64,000 nt of DNA from Arachidicoccus ginsenosidivorans. GTDB taxonomy: Bacteria > Bacteroidota > Bacteroidia > Chitinophagales > Chitinophagaceae. Shown piece by piece: positions 40,309 through 51,340 of the stretch. The position numbers and the translations under genes were made by a program. Every line of letters starts with the position of its first letter. The first letter of the stretch is position 1. A model generated the notes under the pieces. The model saw nothing but the letters and a program-made list of their open reading frames with translations. It was not told where the DNA came from and did no database searches. The stretch lies in contig NZ_CP042434.1 in the NCBI RefSeq assembly GCF_007971385.1, positions 496,001 to 560,000 on the forward strand. Reading direction: 5' to 3'.

Positions 40309-41945
40309 TCAATAACCGGCATTTTGTGTCAGGTTGGGATTAATATCTCTTTCTGATTGCGGAATGGGCCATAATTCATTCTTACCAGCAACAAAATTTC
40401 GCTTCTGATAAATAAAGAATCCATTGGCATCAACAGGAAAATCTTTATAAGTTGATGGGCTATTTGTGAGTTTCATGCCAGTGAACTGGCGATTGAGTTC
40501 AGAGGCAGCAATACCCCAACGCAGAATATCATAATAATGTAATCCCTCGAATGCAAATTCAACAGTGCGTTCCCTGCGAATGATCGGCCTTAAGGTGGCC
40601 GCGTCGGTAGCCGTAACAGGGGGCATATTTACAGATGCCCTGCCACGAACAGCATTAATGGTCTGATCTAACAGAGATTGACTAATCGGATCCCCTGCCT
40701 CCATCTTTGATTCCAGATAACTCAATAATACTTCCGCATACCGAATAATAGAAAAATTACCACCATAATTCATCAGGTTTCCACTAAAAGTAGAATCCAT
40801 AAATTTATTGATACAATAGCCACTCCAATTATATTTATTCATTTTATCAGGTGAACTGGAATTCGGAGTGGAGACAAAGGTTTGACCCTCAAACTTCGTT
40901 CTACCATTAATCATAATTGTATAATCGAGTCTGGGATCCCGGTTATCATATGGTGCATCGACATTATATAAAGGAGACTTATCAATCGTTTTGCCATCCG
41001 TGCATTCAAATGTCTGTACCAGCTCATTATAGGGCGAAAATTGATGCCAACCACCAAATGCTTCAGGATATAGGTATTGAAGCATCACATGACTATACGT
41101 ATCCTCCTGAAACTGAGCCGCTAATATAATTTCTTTACTATCCTCCCCTACTTGCATAAACAATTGATGGTATCCCTTCTGATCAATTTCATAAACACCC
41201 AGATCGATGATCTTTTTATAAGTTGCTGCTGCGGCAGCCCATTTTTTCTCAGCCATCTGTACCCTCCCTAAAATAGCCAAAGCCGCTCCTTTAGTAATCC
41301 GCCCCTTTTCATCAGATGTTCGTGTATTTGGAAGTGAGTCGTAACTATCATTTAATTCCTTTTCACAAAAATCCCAAACATCCTTTTGCGGCGTCCTAGA
41401 AATGGTATTCGCCTCATCAACCGTTAATAGATGGGTGGGCATGGGGACTGCCCGTAATAGAGCGCCATGTTAAACAATTCATAGGCACGAATTGTCCTAA
41501 CCTCGGAGCTCATCATGCCCCTGGTCGTTTCCTCCATAGGAATAGTACTAATATGATCCAGGAAATTATTACAGCGCTCGATCTTATTGTAAGAATTGCT
41601 CCAATAAGCACTTATCTCGCCATAGGAAGGTGTCACCGTACCATCAGTGACATGATCCGGTATTAATTCCTTCTCCGAACCAAATCCCGCCATCAGATCC
41701 AGGTACAACAGACTGCGCGGCATCCAAAAGTTTTCCCCTGTCCAGCCTGCTCCAATATTATAACAACCGATGAGTGCCAGATTCGCATCTTTCTCGGTTT
41801 TCCAGAAAGTTGCATCAGAAATGGAGTCTAATGGTTGTTTGTCAAAATAATCCTTATTACACCCTACAATGGTTATCAGCAGCAACATAAGCGCCCCAAA
41901 CCAATAACGAAATGACCTTTTATTGAATATATTAATATTTTTCAC
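40309..41945 (-). CDS. SusD/RagB family glycan-binding lipoprotein, one-base frameshift
   Basis: 545 residues after repair. The signal peptide ends in a lipobox LITIVGC. It is followed by DYFDKQPLDSISDATFWKTE, the common SusD start, and TPR-like helices; the C-terminus carries RRERTVEFAFEGLHYYDILRW and WPIPQSERDINPNL, both family hallmarks. The CCC at 41451-41453 (coding GGG) lacks one base. The repair gives YYGAVPMPTHLLTVDEANTIS. It works with the SusC pore encoded just upstream to capture oligosaccharides at the cell surface. Confidence 0.9.
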
Positions 41946-41971
41946 CTTGACTTATTTTAATGTATAGAAAT

Positions 41972-44900
41972 TTAAAAAGAAGCATTAATCCCAAATGTAT
42001 AAACACTGGTCAGCGGATAAAACTGGGAATTATCTCCTGTAGACATTCCCATTTCCGGATCCCAGCCTTTATAAAAGTGATTCCAGGAAAACAGGTTCTG
42101 TCCACTAAAATAGAGTCTCACCTTGCTAAACTTAGCCTTCTCCACAAAAGTGGTCGGCAAGGTATAGCCCAATTGAATGCTTTTGATCCTTAGAAAGCTG
42201 GCATCCCGGTTCCAGTAAGTGGACGTAAGTATCGCGCCGCTGCCCATATTCAGGCTTGTTAGTTTAGGATAAGCCGCCCGGGGATCGGGATTCTCCTCAG
42301 TCCAGCGGTTGTCCACCTGCCATTGTTGAATCTGCCCCCATTATAAAAAGCAAAAGCAGCATAGGAACCAATTTGTTTTTCGTAACCACCAAGTCCCTGT
42401 GCGAGAACATACAGGTCAAATCCCTTGTAGTTAGCATTAAAAGTAAGGCCATAAGTATACTTAGGTACTGTATTGCCAATAATAGTCCGGTCATAAGTCG
42501 CATCTACCTTGCCATCCGGAACTCCATCCGGACCGCTGATATCCTTATATCGCTCCATCCCTGGTTCAGCACTATAAGGCTGGGTGGCATAACTGGCAAT
42601 ATCCTTATCATCCACAAATAAACCATCCGCAACATATCCGTATATGATCCCTATTGGCTGGCCTACAAAAAGGCCACTGCCAATATCCTCTTTAAGGCCA
42701 TTTGCCAGCGAGGTAATCCGGTTTTTTGTATAGGAGAAATTAGGAGAAAGACCGATTTGCAGATCACCAAAGCTTTGACGGTAGGTCAAGGCGGCCTCAA
42801 ATCCAGTGTTTTTAACCGAACCCACGTTGACAGGGGAAGTGCCCAAACCAAGTACCGAAGAAGTGGCAACGGTATATAGTACACCTGTTGTATTCTTATC
42901 AAACAGATCTACCACCAGACCAAATTTGCCATTTAATACATCTAGGTCCATGCCCAGATCTTTTGTGGTCGTACTTTCCCAGGTTATCGCCGCATTACTC
43001 AGCCGAGTGGTCGCTGCCCCGGAGACCAAGGTTCCACCAAGGGAGTAGTTCTGCCCCAGGCTAATAATATTCTGATAAGGATAGGTGCCTATATTCTGGT
43101 TACCCAATTTACCCCAGGAGCCGCGTATTTTCAAATTGTCAATCCAGCTGATATGGTCTTTAATAAAGGATTCTTCCGATAGACGCCATCCCGCAGAAAA
43201 AGAGGGAAAATAACCCAGCGACCATCTGAGGGAAACCTTGAAGTGCCGTCAGCCCGGATATTTGCTTCAAAGAGGTATTTATCCTTGTAGGAATAATTAA
43301 ACCTGGAAAAATAAGAACGCATAGACCACTCAGAGGCGGAACCACCATTGGTCATTCCGGTAGCACCACCTGCATTCAGCTCATAGAGTAGTGCAGTGGG
43401 AAAGTCCTTTCTATAACCAGTAAGAAAACGGTCATTGTAGCGCTCCTCTGATATCCCCCTAATAGTTCAAATGAATGAGCCCCAATAACTTTATTATAAG
43501 TGGCAATTGACTGTAAGGTCAATTGCTCACCCTGACCCGAGGTAACAGAAAGATTATTTGGCCCCACATATTTATTGGGATCAAACTGAAAATCAGCAGC
43601 ATAATCTTTATTATAATAACTCCAGAAATTATACCCCGCTTTTCCACTTATGCTAAAGCCAGTGAAGGGTTTCCAGATAAGTTCCGCCCCACCCAGAAAA
43701 TAGTTGTTTGAACCCTGGTAAAAGGCCCCGCTGGCCAGCCAGGCTTCCGGACTGTAATTATCTTGGTACCCATAAGTCCCATCTGATTTCTCCCCTGCAT
43801 ATACAGGCCCTTCCCTGACAGCGAAATTGATCATGCTGTTCATTCCCCCGTCATACTGCCTTGGTGAATGCTGCTTCGCAGTATAGCCGTTTATACTTAC
43901 TTTTAAGGTGAGATTATCGGTGAGTTTGCTGTCCTCATTAAACATAAAATTGTATCTCTTATACCCGTTTTGGGTTACAATCCCGTCCTGGGTAAGGTAA
44001 CTGGCAGAAAACACATAACGGTTCATTGCATTTCCACCAAGAAAAGTAACATTATGACTGGACTGGAATCCTGAGCCAGAGGTCAGCAGATCTTTATAAT
44101 GTGCTACATCCGGATAATTATCCGGATCAGATTGGTCTTTAAATTTCTGAATTTCCTCTTCCGTATAAGTAGCAGATCCACCCATATTTTTATTTGCTTC
44201 ATTACGCAGCGTTGCATATTGCCATGCGGGAACAAAATCAGCCAGTTCAGTTGCCTTTTGCCAACCCGCATAACCACTGTAATTCACCTGTATCTTACCC
44301 GCTCTGCCTCTTTTGGTCTCGATCAGGATCACACCGTTGGCCGCACGGCTGCCATAAATGGAAGCTGATGCCGCATCTTTCAATACAGAAATACTCGCTA
44401 TATTATTGGGATCCACATCGTTAATAGAAGTAGCCAATCCATCTACCAATATTAACGGGCCACCACCTGCACCGTAGGAACCGATGCCACGGATCGTAAT
44501 GCCCGCACCGTTATTACCCGGCTGACCAGAGCCCTGTGAAACAGTAACCCCGGTAGTCAGTCCTGCAAGTGCCTGAGAAGTCTGGGTAATTGGCCGATTC
44601 TCAATATCTTTTGTAGAAATTGTTGAAACAGATCCCGTCAGATCAACCTTTCTTTTTGTACCGTAGCCAATTACGACCACCTCATTCAAATTGTTATTGG
44701 TGGCATCCAAAGTAATGAGATAAAACGGTTCCTTAGTTAGTTGCACTTCCTTATTTGCATAACCTACTGCACTAATTACTAAGGTTGCATTTTCAGATTT
44801 AGGCATTATGGAAAAAGTACCATCAATTAAAGTCAACGTTCCATTACTGGTGTTTTTCTCAATCACTGATGCACTGGCAATCGGCGCGCCATCTGTACCA

Positions 44901-45028
44901 GTGATCTTACCCTTGACTAACCTTGCAGTATCCTGATAAGGCAAGGCTTTTACAAACCCGACCAGCATCAGAAGAATTACACAACTAAACATTTTACCGA
45001 ACATGAAATGAAAAGTTCTTTTTTGCAT
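41972..45028 (-). CDS. SusC/RagA family TonB-linked outer-membrane protein, three frameshifts
   Basis: 1019 residues after repair. Signal peptide, then carboxypeptidase-like domain (VKGKITGTDGAPIASASV), TonB-plug with NEVVVIGYGTKRKVDLTGSVS and DAASASIYGSRAANGVIL. The beta barrel ends in NASF. Three runs lack one base: TT 43435-43436, CCC 43214-43216 and C5 42335-42339. Repairs give TNDRFLTGYRKDF, RWGYFPSFSAGWRLSE and GGQIQQWQVDNRWTEENP, all typical SusC blocks. I chose the ATG at 45028 (MQKRTFHF) over one 45 bases upstream. The SusD gene follows 26 bases later. Confidence 0.92.
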
Positions 45029-46413
45029 TTTGGTATTATAATATTGTTTAAAAATCGAATTAAAACCGCTCAAAAACCATTTAGTCTAAAAGATGAAGAG
45101 GCTAAATAAAAACCCTTGTAGTTAATGGAATTTATGCAACCTTAACATGAACCAAAATTAACCTCACAAAAATTATATAAATTACAATTAATCGACATTA
45201 AATTATAAAAATCCGACATTCGACAAATCAATATATATTAATTGCACACTAACAACTAAAAAGCATAATTCAACAATGTCTGCCAAATTGAACTTGGATG
45301 CCAAACAAAAAAATTAAAAATTCACATCGAAGACCAAATTCAATTGAATCAAAAAAAAAAAATTAAATGCACATGATAATTGCAATTTAAATAGTGTTGT
45401 AATTAAATAATTTTGCTCAACTGCCTTTACCCGTTGGTTCACCGTTTTGATACATCACTTTATCGAGGTCAATAAAGCAGGAAGTCCTCCTTTTAACTTA
45501 CCATTTCTACCCGTATGCTTTTGGGCACAAGGCATAATTCCCTTTCCTCTTCCAAAACACAGCTTCGGCGATGTAATAGCCTACATGTCAACAATAATGT
45601 GCAGTCATTTTAAATAAGCCTACCTGCCACTCATAATTAGTTTCTATTTCAAAAGCAGTCGCCGCTCCATTAGAGGTAAAAGCAAGCCTCTATCCCATTT
45701 AGGAGTATCGTTATATAAAAAGCCCGCAAAATTAAATATAATTTCATCCATTATTCAGGGATTGCTCTAATTTTTGTAACCACCGTATTAAAATTTGACT
45801 TATCCTTATTTGCAATTACCCGCAATCGACCCAGTGTCTCTGTCAATATGGTTAGTCCTGTGCGCAAAGAGAACATGTAAAAATTCGCTATAGCTCTTTT
45901 ATTTTTTATAAGTTTAGTTGGTCAGAATTATGCAATCGACTGTAAAAATCGGCCTACCTGAGACCCAATATTATCGTCTTTTACATTAAGGGCAAACTAA
46001 CAAGGAAGGCCCCAATATCCAGAATTTTATTGGGAAAAATCTCCTTTATAGAACAAATACCGCTGCTACATTTCACTTTCATACGTTGGCCCTGCTTTTA
46101 TAAAATAGCCCCCAAATCCCAACTTTCATCAATATTGGAACCTGCTAATTTGCGCTCAAAGACACTCCAGCCCCAAAGGGGGGCTGAGTATCTCTGTCAC
46201 TCAAATCATATGACAAATTAATTGATCTCCTGGAGAAAGAACACTTTGGAGTATTGAATTCCTACATAATTGATTCATCAAACCAATTGAGGGATAAATT
46301 TTATATAGGCTTAAAGACCAACCCCTGAAACCTTAAACCTTATTGATTTATAATCCACTACAAGGAAAACCGAATCCATTATATACCGCTGGTCTCTTTT
46401 AGCTTCAACCACA
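45029..46413. other. Long gap between fucosidase and SusC with coding remnants
   Basis: Nearly 1.4 kb without an intact gene, AT-rich near the SusC start. On the minus strand around 45640-45750 a 35-codon frame (MDEIIFNFAGFLYNDTPKWD) continues after a one-base shift as NGAATAFEIETNYEWQVGLFK. This looks like a decayed or mis-sequenced gene. I do not recognise the family. The rest (45760-46400) shows nothing I can support. Confidence 0.45.
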
Positions 46414-48075
46414 CTAAACGATAGCGCCTTCGATTTTAAATACATAGGCATCTTTTAATTCGCCTGGCTCCGGCAAATCAATTCTTAAACCTCCAGCCGT
46501 CTGTTCAAAACGACAATTGCCATTTGCACCTAATAATTGAACAGTTTTGATACGACCTACACCATTTCCTTGTGCGAGCTTCTTGATTAAAGCAGCTTGG
46601 CCACCAGGCCAGCCTAACATAAAGGCATAAAGTGTATTCCCTTTACATGTAAAGCGAAAATCATGGGCACCAAGGGGCTTTCCTTTTCCTTCGTTAAAAC
46701 CCTGCGCACTTAAAGGTGCTGCAGATTCTATTGCCGGCCCCTCGCCGAAGACCTTCCATGGCCGTGAAGCATAAATACCTTCACTGTTTACCATCATCCA
46801 CTTACCAATAGATTCAACTACAGCTCTTTCCTTGTCGTCAATCGTACCATCGCCACGAATGGGTATATTGAGCATCAAATTCCCATTTTTACTGACTACA
46901 TCCACCAGGATATGAATAACTGTTTTGGCAGTTTTATATTGATTATTGTCATAAAGCCGCCGATCATAATGCCAGCTACCTATACAGGTATCGGTTTGCC
47001 ATGGAATGGGTTCAATTTCATTACTTTGTCCCCTTTCTATATCCCAGACCATACACTTTCTTTGCTGTTCATTTAATATCTTACCAGTTACTACTCCTGT
47101 CAGCTTTCCATTATCCTTGATCGTTTTATTGTATAAATGTGCTGCGATCTGAACGCCTTTATCATTAATGGGATAAAATGGAAGCACCGTATCATCAAAA
47201 TAGACAAGTTCTGGGCTGTATTTATCAATCAATTCTATCGTTCTCCTATAAAACTTCTCACAATATGCATCAGAAGGTGGGGTTACACCATTTCCCCAAT
47301 TCCATTGTCTATGGATCTCACCATCATCAAGGCTGTTCTCACTAAGCGCGTGATTTTGTGCATATAAATCAACCTGGGGATCATATCCATTCCACCATTT
47401 ACCCTTACCATCCTTCCTCGCGACCCGTCCATCATAGGACACTCCCTTTAGCGGGCCCTTTTTATCAGAACGCTGCGCTGTTTCATACCAACTCCAGGCA
47501 TGTGCTGCATGTACACTTACACCAAAGGTGAGACCATTTTTTTTTGCTGCTTTAGCCCAACCAGCAATCAGATCCTTTTTCGGACCTAGTTTAGTGGAAT
47601 TCCACGGTTGATAAGTACTGTCATATAAATCAAAATCATCATGATGATTTGCTAGGGCCATGAAATATTTAGCACCAGCCTTCTTATAAAATGCAACTAG
47701 CTCTTCTGGATCCCACTTATCAGCTTTCCATACGTTAATTACATCCTTAAAACCAAATTTAGAAGGATGACCGTATTTCTTACAATGATAGCTGTATTGA
47801 TCACTACCTTCCTGGTACATCCCTCTGGCATACCAGTCACCCCGTTCAGGTTCACATTGAGGGCCCCAGTGCGCCCAAATACCGAACTTCGCGTCTCTGA
47901 ACCACTCAGGAACTTCATATTTTTGAAGGGAATCCCAATTGGGCTTGAAGGGACCTTTTACAAAGGCTCCATCCTGACCGAATGCACCCAAGTGATCAAA
48001 TGCAACACCCCTTTTGAGAAAAAACAAGCCAGGAAGTGCCGCAGCAAGGGTTTTGATTACTGTTCTTCTTTGCAT
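46414..48075 (-). CDS. Alpha-L-fucosidase, GH29
   Basis: 553 residues. An exported enzyme with an RR-containing signal (MQRRTVIKTLAAALPGLFFL). GH29 catalytic domain: FRDAKFGIWAHWGPQCEPE, ALANHHDDFDLYDS, and the nucleophile aspartate in ELVYFDDTVLPF (about D294). The end of the barrel has NGNLMLNIPIRGDGTID, and a C-terminal beta domain follows. It removes terminal alpha-L-fucose from glycans. It neighbours SusC/D and a fucose-type mutarotase, forming a polysaccharide utilization locus with the divergent AraC regulator. Confidence 0.93.
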   Translation of the reverse strand: MQRRTVIKTLAAALPGLFFLKRGVAFDHLGAFGQDGAFVKGPFKPNWDSLQKYEVPEWFRDAKFGIWAHWGPQCEPERGDWYARGMYQEGSDQYSYHCKKYGHPSKFGFKDVINVWKADKWDPEELVAFYKKAGAKYFMALANHHDDFDLYDSTYQPWNSTKLGPKKDLIAGWAKAAKKNGLTFGVSVHAAHAWSWYETAQRSDKKGPLKGVSYDGRVARKDGKGKWWNGYDPQVDLYAQNHALSENSLDDGEIHRQWNWGNGVTPPSDAYCEKFYRRTIELIDKYSPELVYFDDTVLPFYPINDKGVQIAAHLYNKTIKDNGKLTGVVTGKILNEQQRKCMVWDIERGQSNEIEPIPWQTDTCIGSWHYDRRLYDNNQYKTAKTVIHILVDVVSKNGNLMLNIPIRGDGTIDDKERAVVESIGKWMMVNSEGIYASRPWKVFGEGPAIESAAPLSAQGFNEGKGKPLGAHDFRFTCKGNTLYAFMLGWPGGQAALIKKLAQGNGVGRIKTVQLLGANGNCRFEQTAGGLRIDLPEPGELKDAYVFKIEGAIV

Positions 48076-48550
48076 TTCTAATTAATTTTAGTTTTAAGTC
48101 AGTTTAAAAAATCCATATAATAATTTCCAGCAAATGTTTAGGCCCACGTCTATATTATCTTGTTCATAATCATTAAAATAACTAATCCCAACCTAATACC
48201 ATATCCTAGTCTAAGCGCCTCATCTATTATGTTCAAGCAAATAAGGTTTGGGGCAATGAGCGGTTCGATTACCTAACTATATCCCAAATGCATATTTATA
48301 GGCCAATTCTTAAAAATGATTTTCAAAAAGAGCTCCTATCAAATTAGCGAAACCTTGGAAATGAAGCAAAATCAGGATATAATCAATTAAATTCTATTTC
48401 TTTTAAATTAAAAGGATAAAAATCAAAATTAAAATAAATAAGCGCAAGGAATTTTAATTAAATAGACCAATATTTATAAAAATCCGACTTTAATACCTAT
48501 TGTACAAAAACAATAAGAGATTCATTCTTTATTTTTTTATATTTGACAGT

Positions 48551-49432
48551 ATGATTAAACGAGTTCTACAATACACTTTTTCCCTGCTAAATATTGATTA
48601 TGTTCAATTGACAGCTAAATGGAATTATAGAAATGTCTTAAGTCCATACTATAGAATCTATTATATTGACGATGGTGAGGGCGAAATATCTGATTTTAAT
48701 CAAACGGTTAAACTTGAACCTGGATATTTATATATAATACCCAGTTTCACCATGTGTAATCTTAGTTGCAAAGACAAACTAAGTCAATATTTTGTGCAAT
48801 TTTTTGAGCAATCTTCACATGGCATCTCCATGTTTTCCAATAACAGATCCGTTTTAAAAATTCAAGCCACTGATATTGATATTCAACTATTCAATCGATT
48901 ATTGCAAATTAACCCCGGGCGAGGCATTAATCGGTCAGACGATCCAAAAATTTATGAGAAAAATATATATTATGATGAATACCAAGAATTGAATAACAGC
49001 CAAAGCCAAGGAGTTTATATTGAAACCCAAGGTATATTAATGCAATTCTTGTCCAGGTTCCTCAATCTGAATAAGAATGAGAAACCAAATGAGCACGTCA
49101 TTCCCATTAAAATAATCGAATCGCTTAATTATATACTGGCCAATCTTCAACTTGATCTATCTGTTACGCAATTGGCTTCCATGGTCTATCAAAATGTCGA
49201 TCATTTTTCCAGGCAATTTAAGCAATATACAGGGATGCGACCCATTGCTTATATTAATGAAAAGCGAATAGAACGAGCCCAGTATTTAATGGCTACTAGT
49301 CGTATGATCCTATCAGATATTTGCGATCAGACAGGATTTGATAATTTATCCTATTTTTCCAATACATTTAAGAAAATAACGGGTATGTCACCCAGTGAGT
49401 ACAAAAAGCAACTGCACTTCACCAAATGTTAA
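48551..49432 (+). CDS. AraC-family transcriptional regulator
   Basis: 294 residues. An N-terminal cupin-like sensor (RIYYIDDGEGEISDF, LEPGYLYIIPSFT) is followed by a C-terminal double helix-turn-helix (LSVTQLASMVYQNVDHFSRQFKQ, ISDICDQTGFDNLSYFSNTFKK, GMSPSEYKKQL). I chose the ATG at 48551; an extension to a TTG at 48500 adds hydrophobic random-looking residues. It is divergent from the alpha-fucosidase and is the likely sugar-responsive activator of the locus. The 475-base upstream gap holds no other gene. Confidence 0.92.
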   Translation: MIKRVLQYTFSLLNIDYVQLTAKWNYRNVLSPYYRIYYIDDGEGEISDFNQTVKLEPGYLYIIPSFTMCNLSCKDKLSQYFVQFFEQSSHGISMFSNNRSVLKIQATDIDIQLFNRLLQINPGRGINRSDDPKIYEKNIYYDEYQELNNSQSQGVYIETQGILMQFLSRFLNLNKNEKPNEHVIPIKIIESLNYILANLQLDLSVTQLASMVYQNVDHFSRQFKQYTGMRPIAYINEKRIERAQYLMATSRMILSDICDQTGFDNLSYFSNTFKKITGMSPSEYKKQLHFTKC

Positions 49433-49749
49433 GACCCGTTGCCAAAACCAATGCAGTAGGATGAAATATGAAACTAACAAACAATAAAAAGACAACCTTT
49501 CTGCTTCAGTCACCACATGCAATCCCATACAACCTAAATATTTCTCGTTGAATCTTACGTATAAAATTATTGCTGGAACAACCAGATAGCGGGCCCTATA
49601 AGGAGCTGCACCCCCTTTTAATACTTGCATTGATGTATGATACTGGAAGTAGGGCTCAGGAATTGGTAGACCTTTCCGTAGAGTACTTGCTATAACATGT
49701 TCTTTTTCAGGTGCAATACACTTCCCAAATCCTTCCATTCCTATCAATA

Positions 49750-50040
49750 TTATTTGGTTCTAACAACCTTAGACTTTTCAAAAAGATCCATAAGATCATC
49801 GCGATCATAATAGATATTGCCTCCAATCTTAGAGAATGTGAGCAAACCGCTATTCCTTACCACCTGAAGCTTACCTGGAGAAAAGCCAAGCAATTTACGG
49901 GCTTCAGAAGCCTTATGCCATTTCTTTATTGGCCGCTCACTTTTACCAGCCAGGATCTGCCTCATATTAACCAAAAGTTCCTCCTTCAAATTTTCTAGGT
50001 CGTCAACGGCAACCAAATGATCATTTCGTAAATATCCCAT
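49750..50040 (-). CDS. Excisionase-like helix-turn-helix protein
   Basis: 96 residues. A helical N-terminal half leads into a HTH_17-type DNA-binding domain (WHKASEARKLLGFSPGKLQVVRNSGLLTFSKIGGNIYYDRDDL). Such small proteins are frequent on Bacteroidota integrative elements near integrases and RteC-like genes. It stands alone here. It supports a mobile origin for the region, though its own function is inferred. Confidence 0.75.
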   Translation of the reverse strand: MGYLRNDHLVAVDDLENLKEELLVNMRQILAGKSERPIKKWHKASEARKLLGFSPGKLQVVRNSGLLTFSKIGGNIYYDRDDLMDLFEKSKVVRTK

Positions 50041-50409
50041 ATAATCTCCCAGATTTACCAGCCCTGTATCATATTTCCCTACTAGGCCAAAATTAAAAAT
50101 TTATTATCCAAACATTTGCAACTCCCAGGTCGTATCTGGCCAATACATCTCCCAATTACGCTTGAATGAGGAGTTTTACCCAAAAGCCAACTGAACGGTA
50201 TTCTATCCATTGGTAGTTTCCTACACGAGCCTGCACCGCAATTCCCTAGACCAATCATTCAAAAAAATTAATTGTAACACGATTTTTAAAAGGCGCTTAA
50301 CAAAGACCCGCAAATGAATATTTCACAATAGCAATTCGCATGTTCATTACCTTTTTGGCAGACAAATTTACAAGCCCATATCATTTCTTATTCCCTTTGA
50401 TTTAGCGCA
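50041..50409. other. Intergenic region
   Basis: About 370 bases with no recognisable gene or structured element, between the excisionase-like gene and the RecG-like remnant. Confidence 0.4.
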
Positions 50410-51340
50410 ATTGCCGATGATTTGCCAAAAGGCTTTCTTTTGCCTGAAGGTGCACTCCAGGCCAATGGTATTGGGCTTCCCACTCGTGTTCTCCGCGAAG
50501 CATTAGTTAACAGCTTGATTTACAAAACTTACCGAGGAAATCAGACTTTTCAGTTAATTCGGTATGGGAATAGGTTAGCAATTAAAATCCTAGGTTTTCG
50601 TTGAAGCCAGAAGACCTATTGAGAGAACCCGGATCTCGAAATCGAAATCCTTTCATTGCAGCAATTTTTCATGAAACAAATTTAGCTGAAACTAAAGGCA
50701 GTGGGATTCGCTCGATGCGATCGCTTATGGAAAAGGCTTAATTATTGCCGCCCACATTTGAAAGCAATCACACTGATAATCCGTTTACTATGCGATTATT
50801 ATCACATCATTTCTTAAGTGAAACCGACATTAATTAGTTAACAACCTTTAACATATTTGAATTGGATGACAGCCAGAAACGCGCACTTATATTTTTGAGA
50901 GAAGTTGGTGCAATAGATAATGCGGCGCATAGGCAGATTAATGGTATAGATATGATAAAATTAAGCACCGATCTCCGTGATCTTAGAGATAAAAATATAA
51001 TTCTTCAAAAGGGCAAGGGGCGTTCAACTTATTATATCCCTAATTACAGCTTTCAATACTGGAACCCTGATAATATTGATTATCAGACAACTAAAAAGAA
51101 TACCGGTAAAACTGATAATTAAAGTGCACCAGTTGATAAAATATTATTTAACCAATTACCTCCTGAACTTCAGAAAAAAATAGAAGTCTCCCACAAAGAA
51201 ACAAAGACCACATATTACTGAGTAATATAATATTAAAGCTCTGTAAATGGCGACCACTTAAATCTAGTGAATTAGTAAATATTTTAGGACGAACTGAAAA
51301 ATATCTCATTAGTATCTGAACAATTATATTTTAACGCAAA
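50410..51340 (+). pseudogene. RecG-like ATP-binding (AlbA_2/HATPase_c_4) protein, dead
   Basis: C-terminal half of a Bacteroidota ATP-dependent DNA-helicase-related protein. Readable pieces are LPKGFLLPEGALQANGIGLP, LREALVNSLIYKTYR, then after a missing T (50595-50598) LKPEDLLREPGSRNRNPF and ETKGSGIRSMR, and ELDDSQKRALIFLREVGAID. A winged-helix end (LCKWRPLKSSELVNILGRT) follows in another frame. In-frame stops TAA (50739-50741) and TAG (50835-50837) and the absent N-terminal half show genuine decay. The end is cut by the inverted repeat starting at 51341. Confidence 0.8.

Noticed and set aside
49388..49747. 119-codon minus-strand open frame after the excisionase-like gene
   Set aside because: It overlaps the end of the AraC gene, and its product shows no domain or plausible composition. 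It could hide a frameshifted gene, but I cannot support one.
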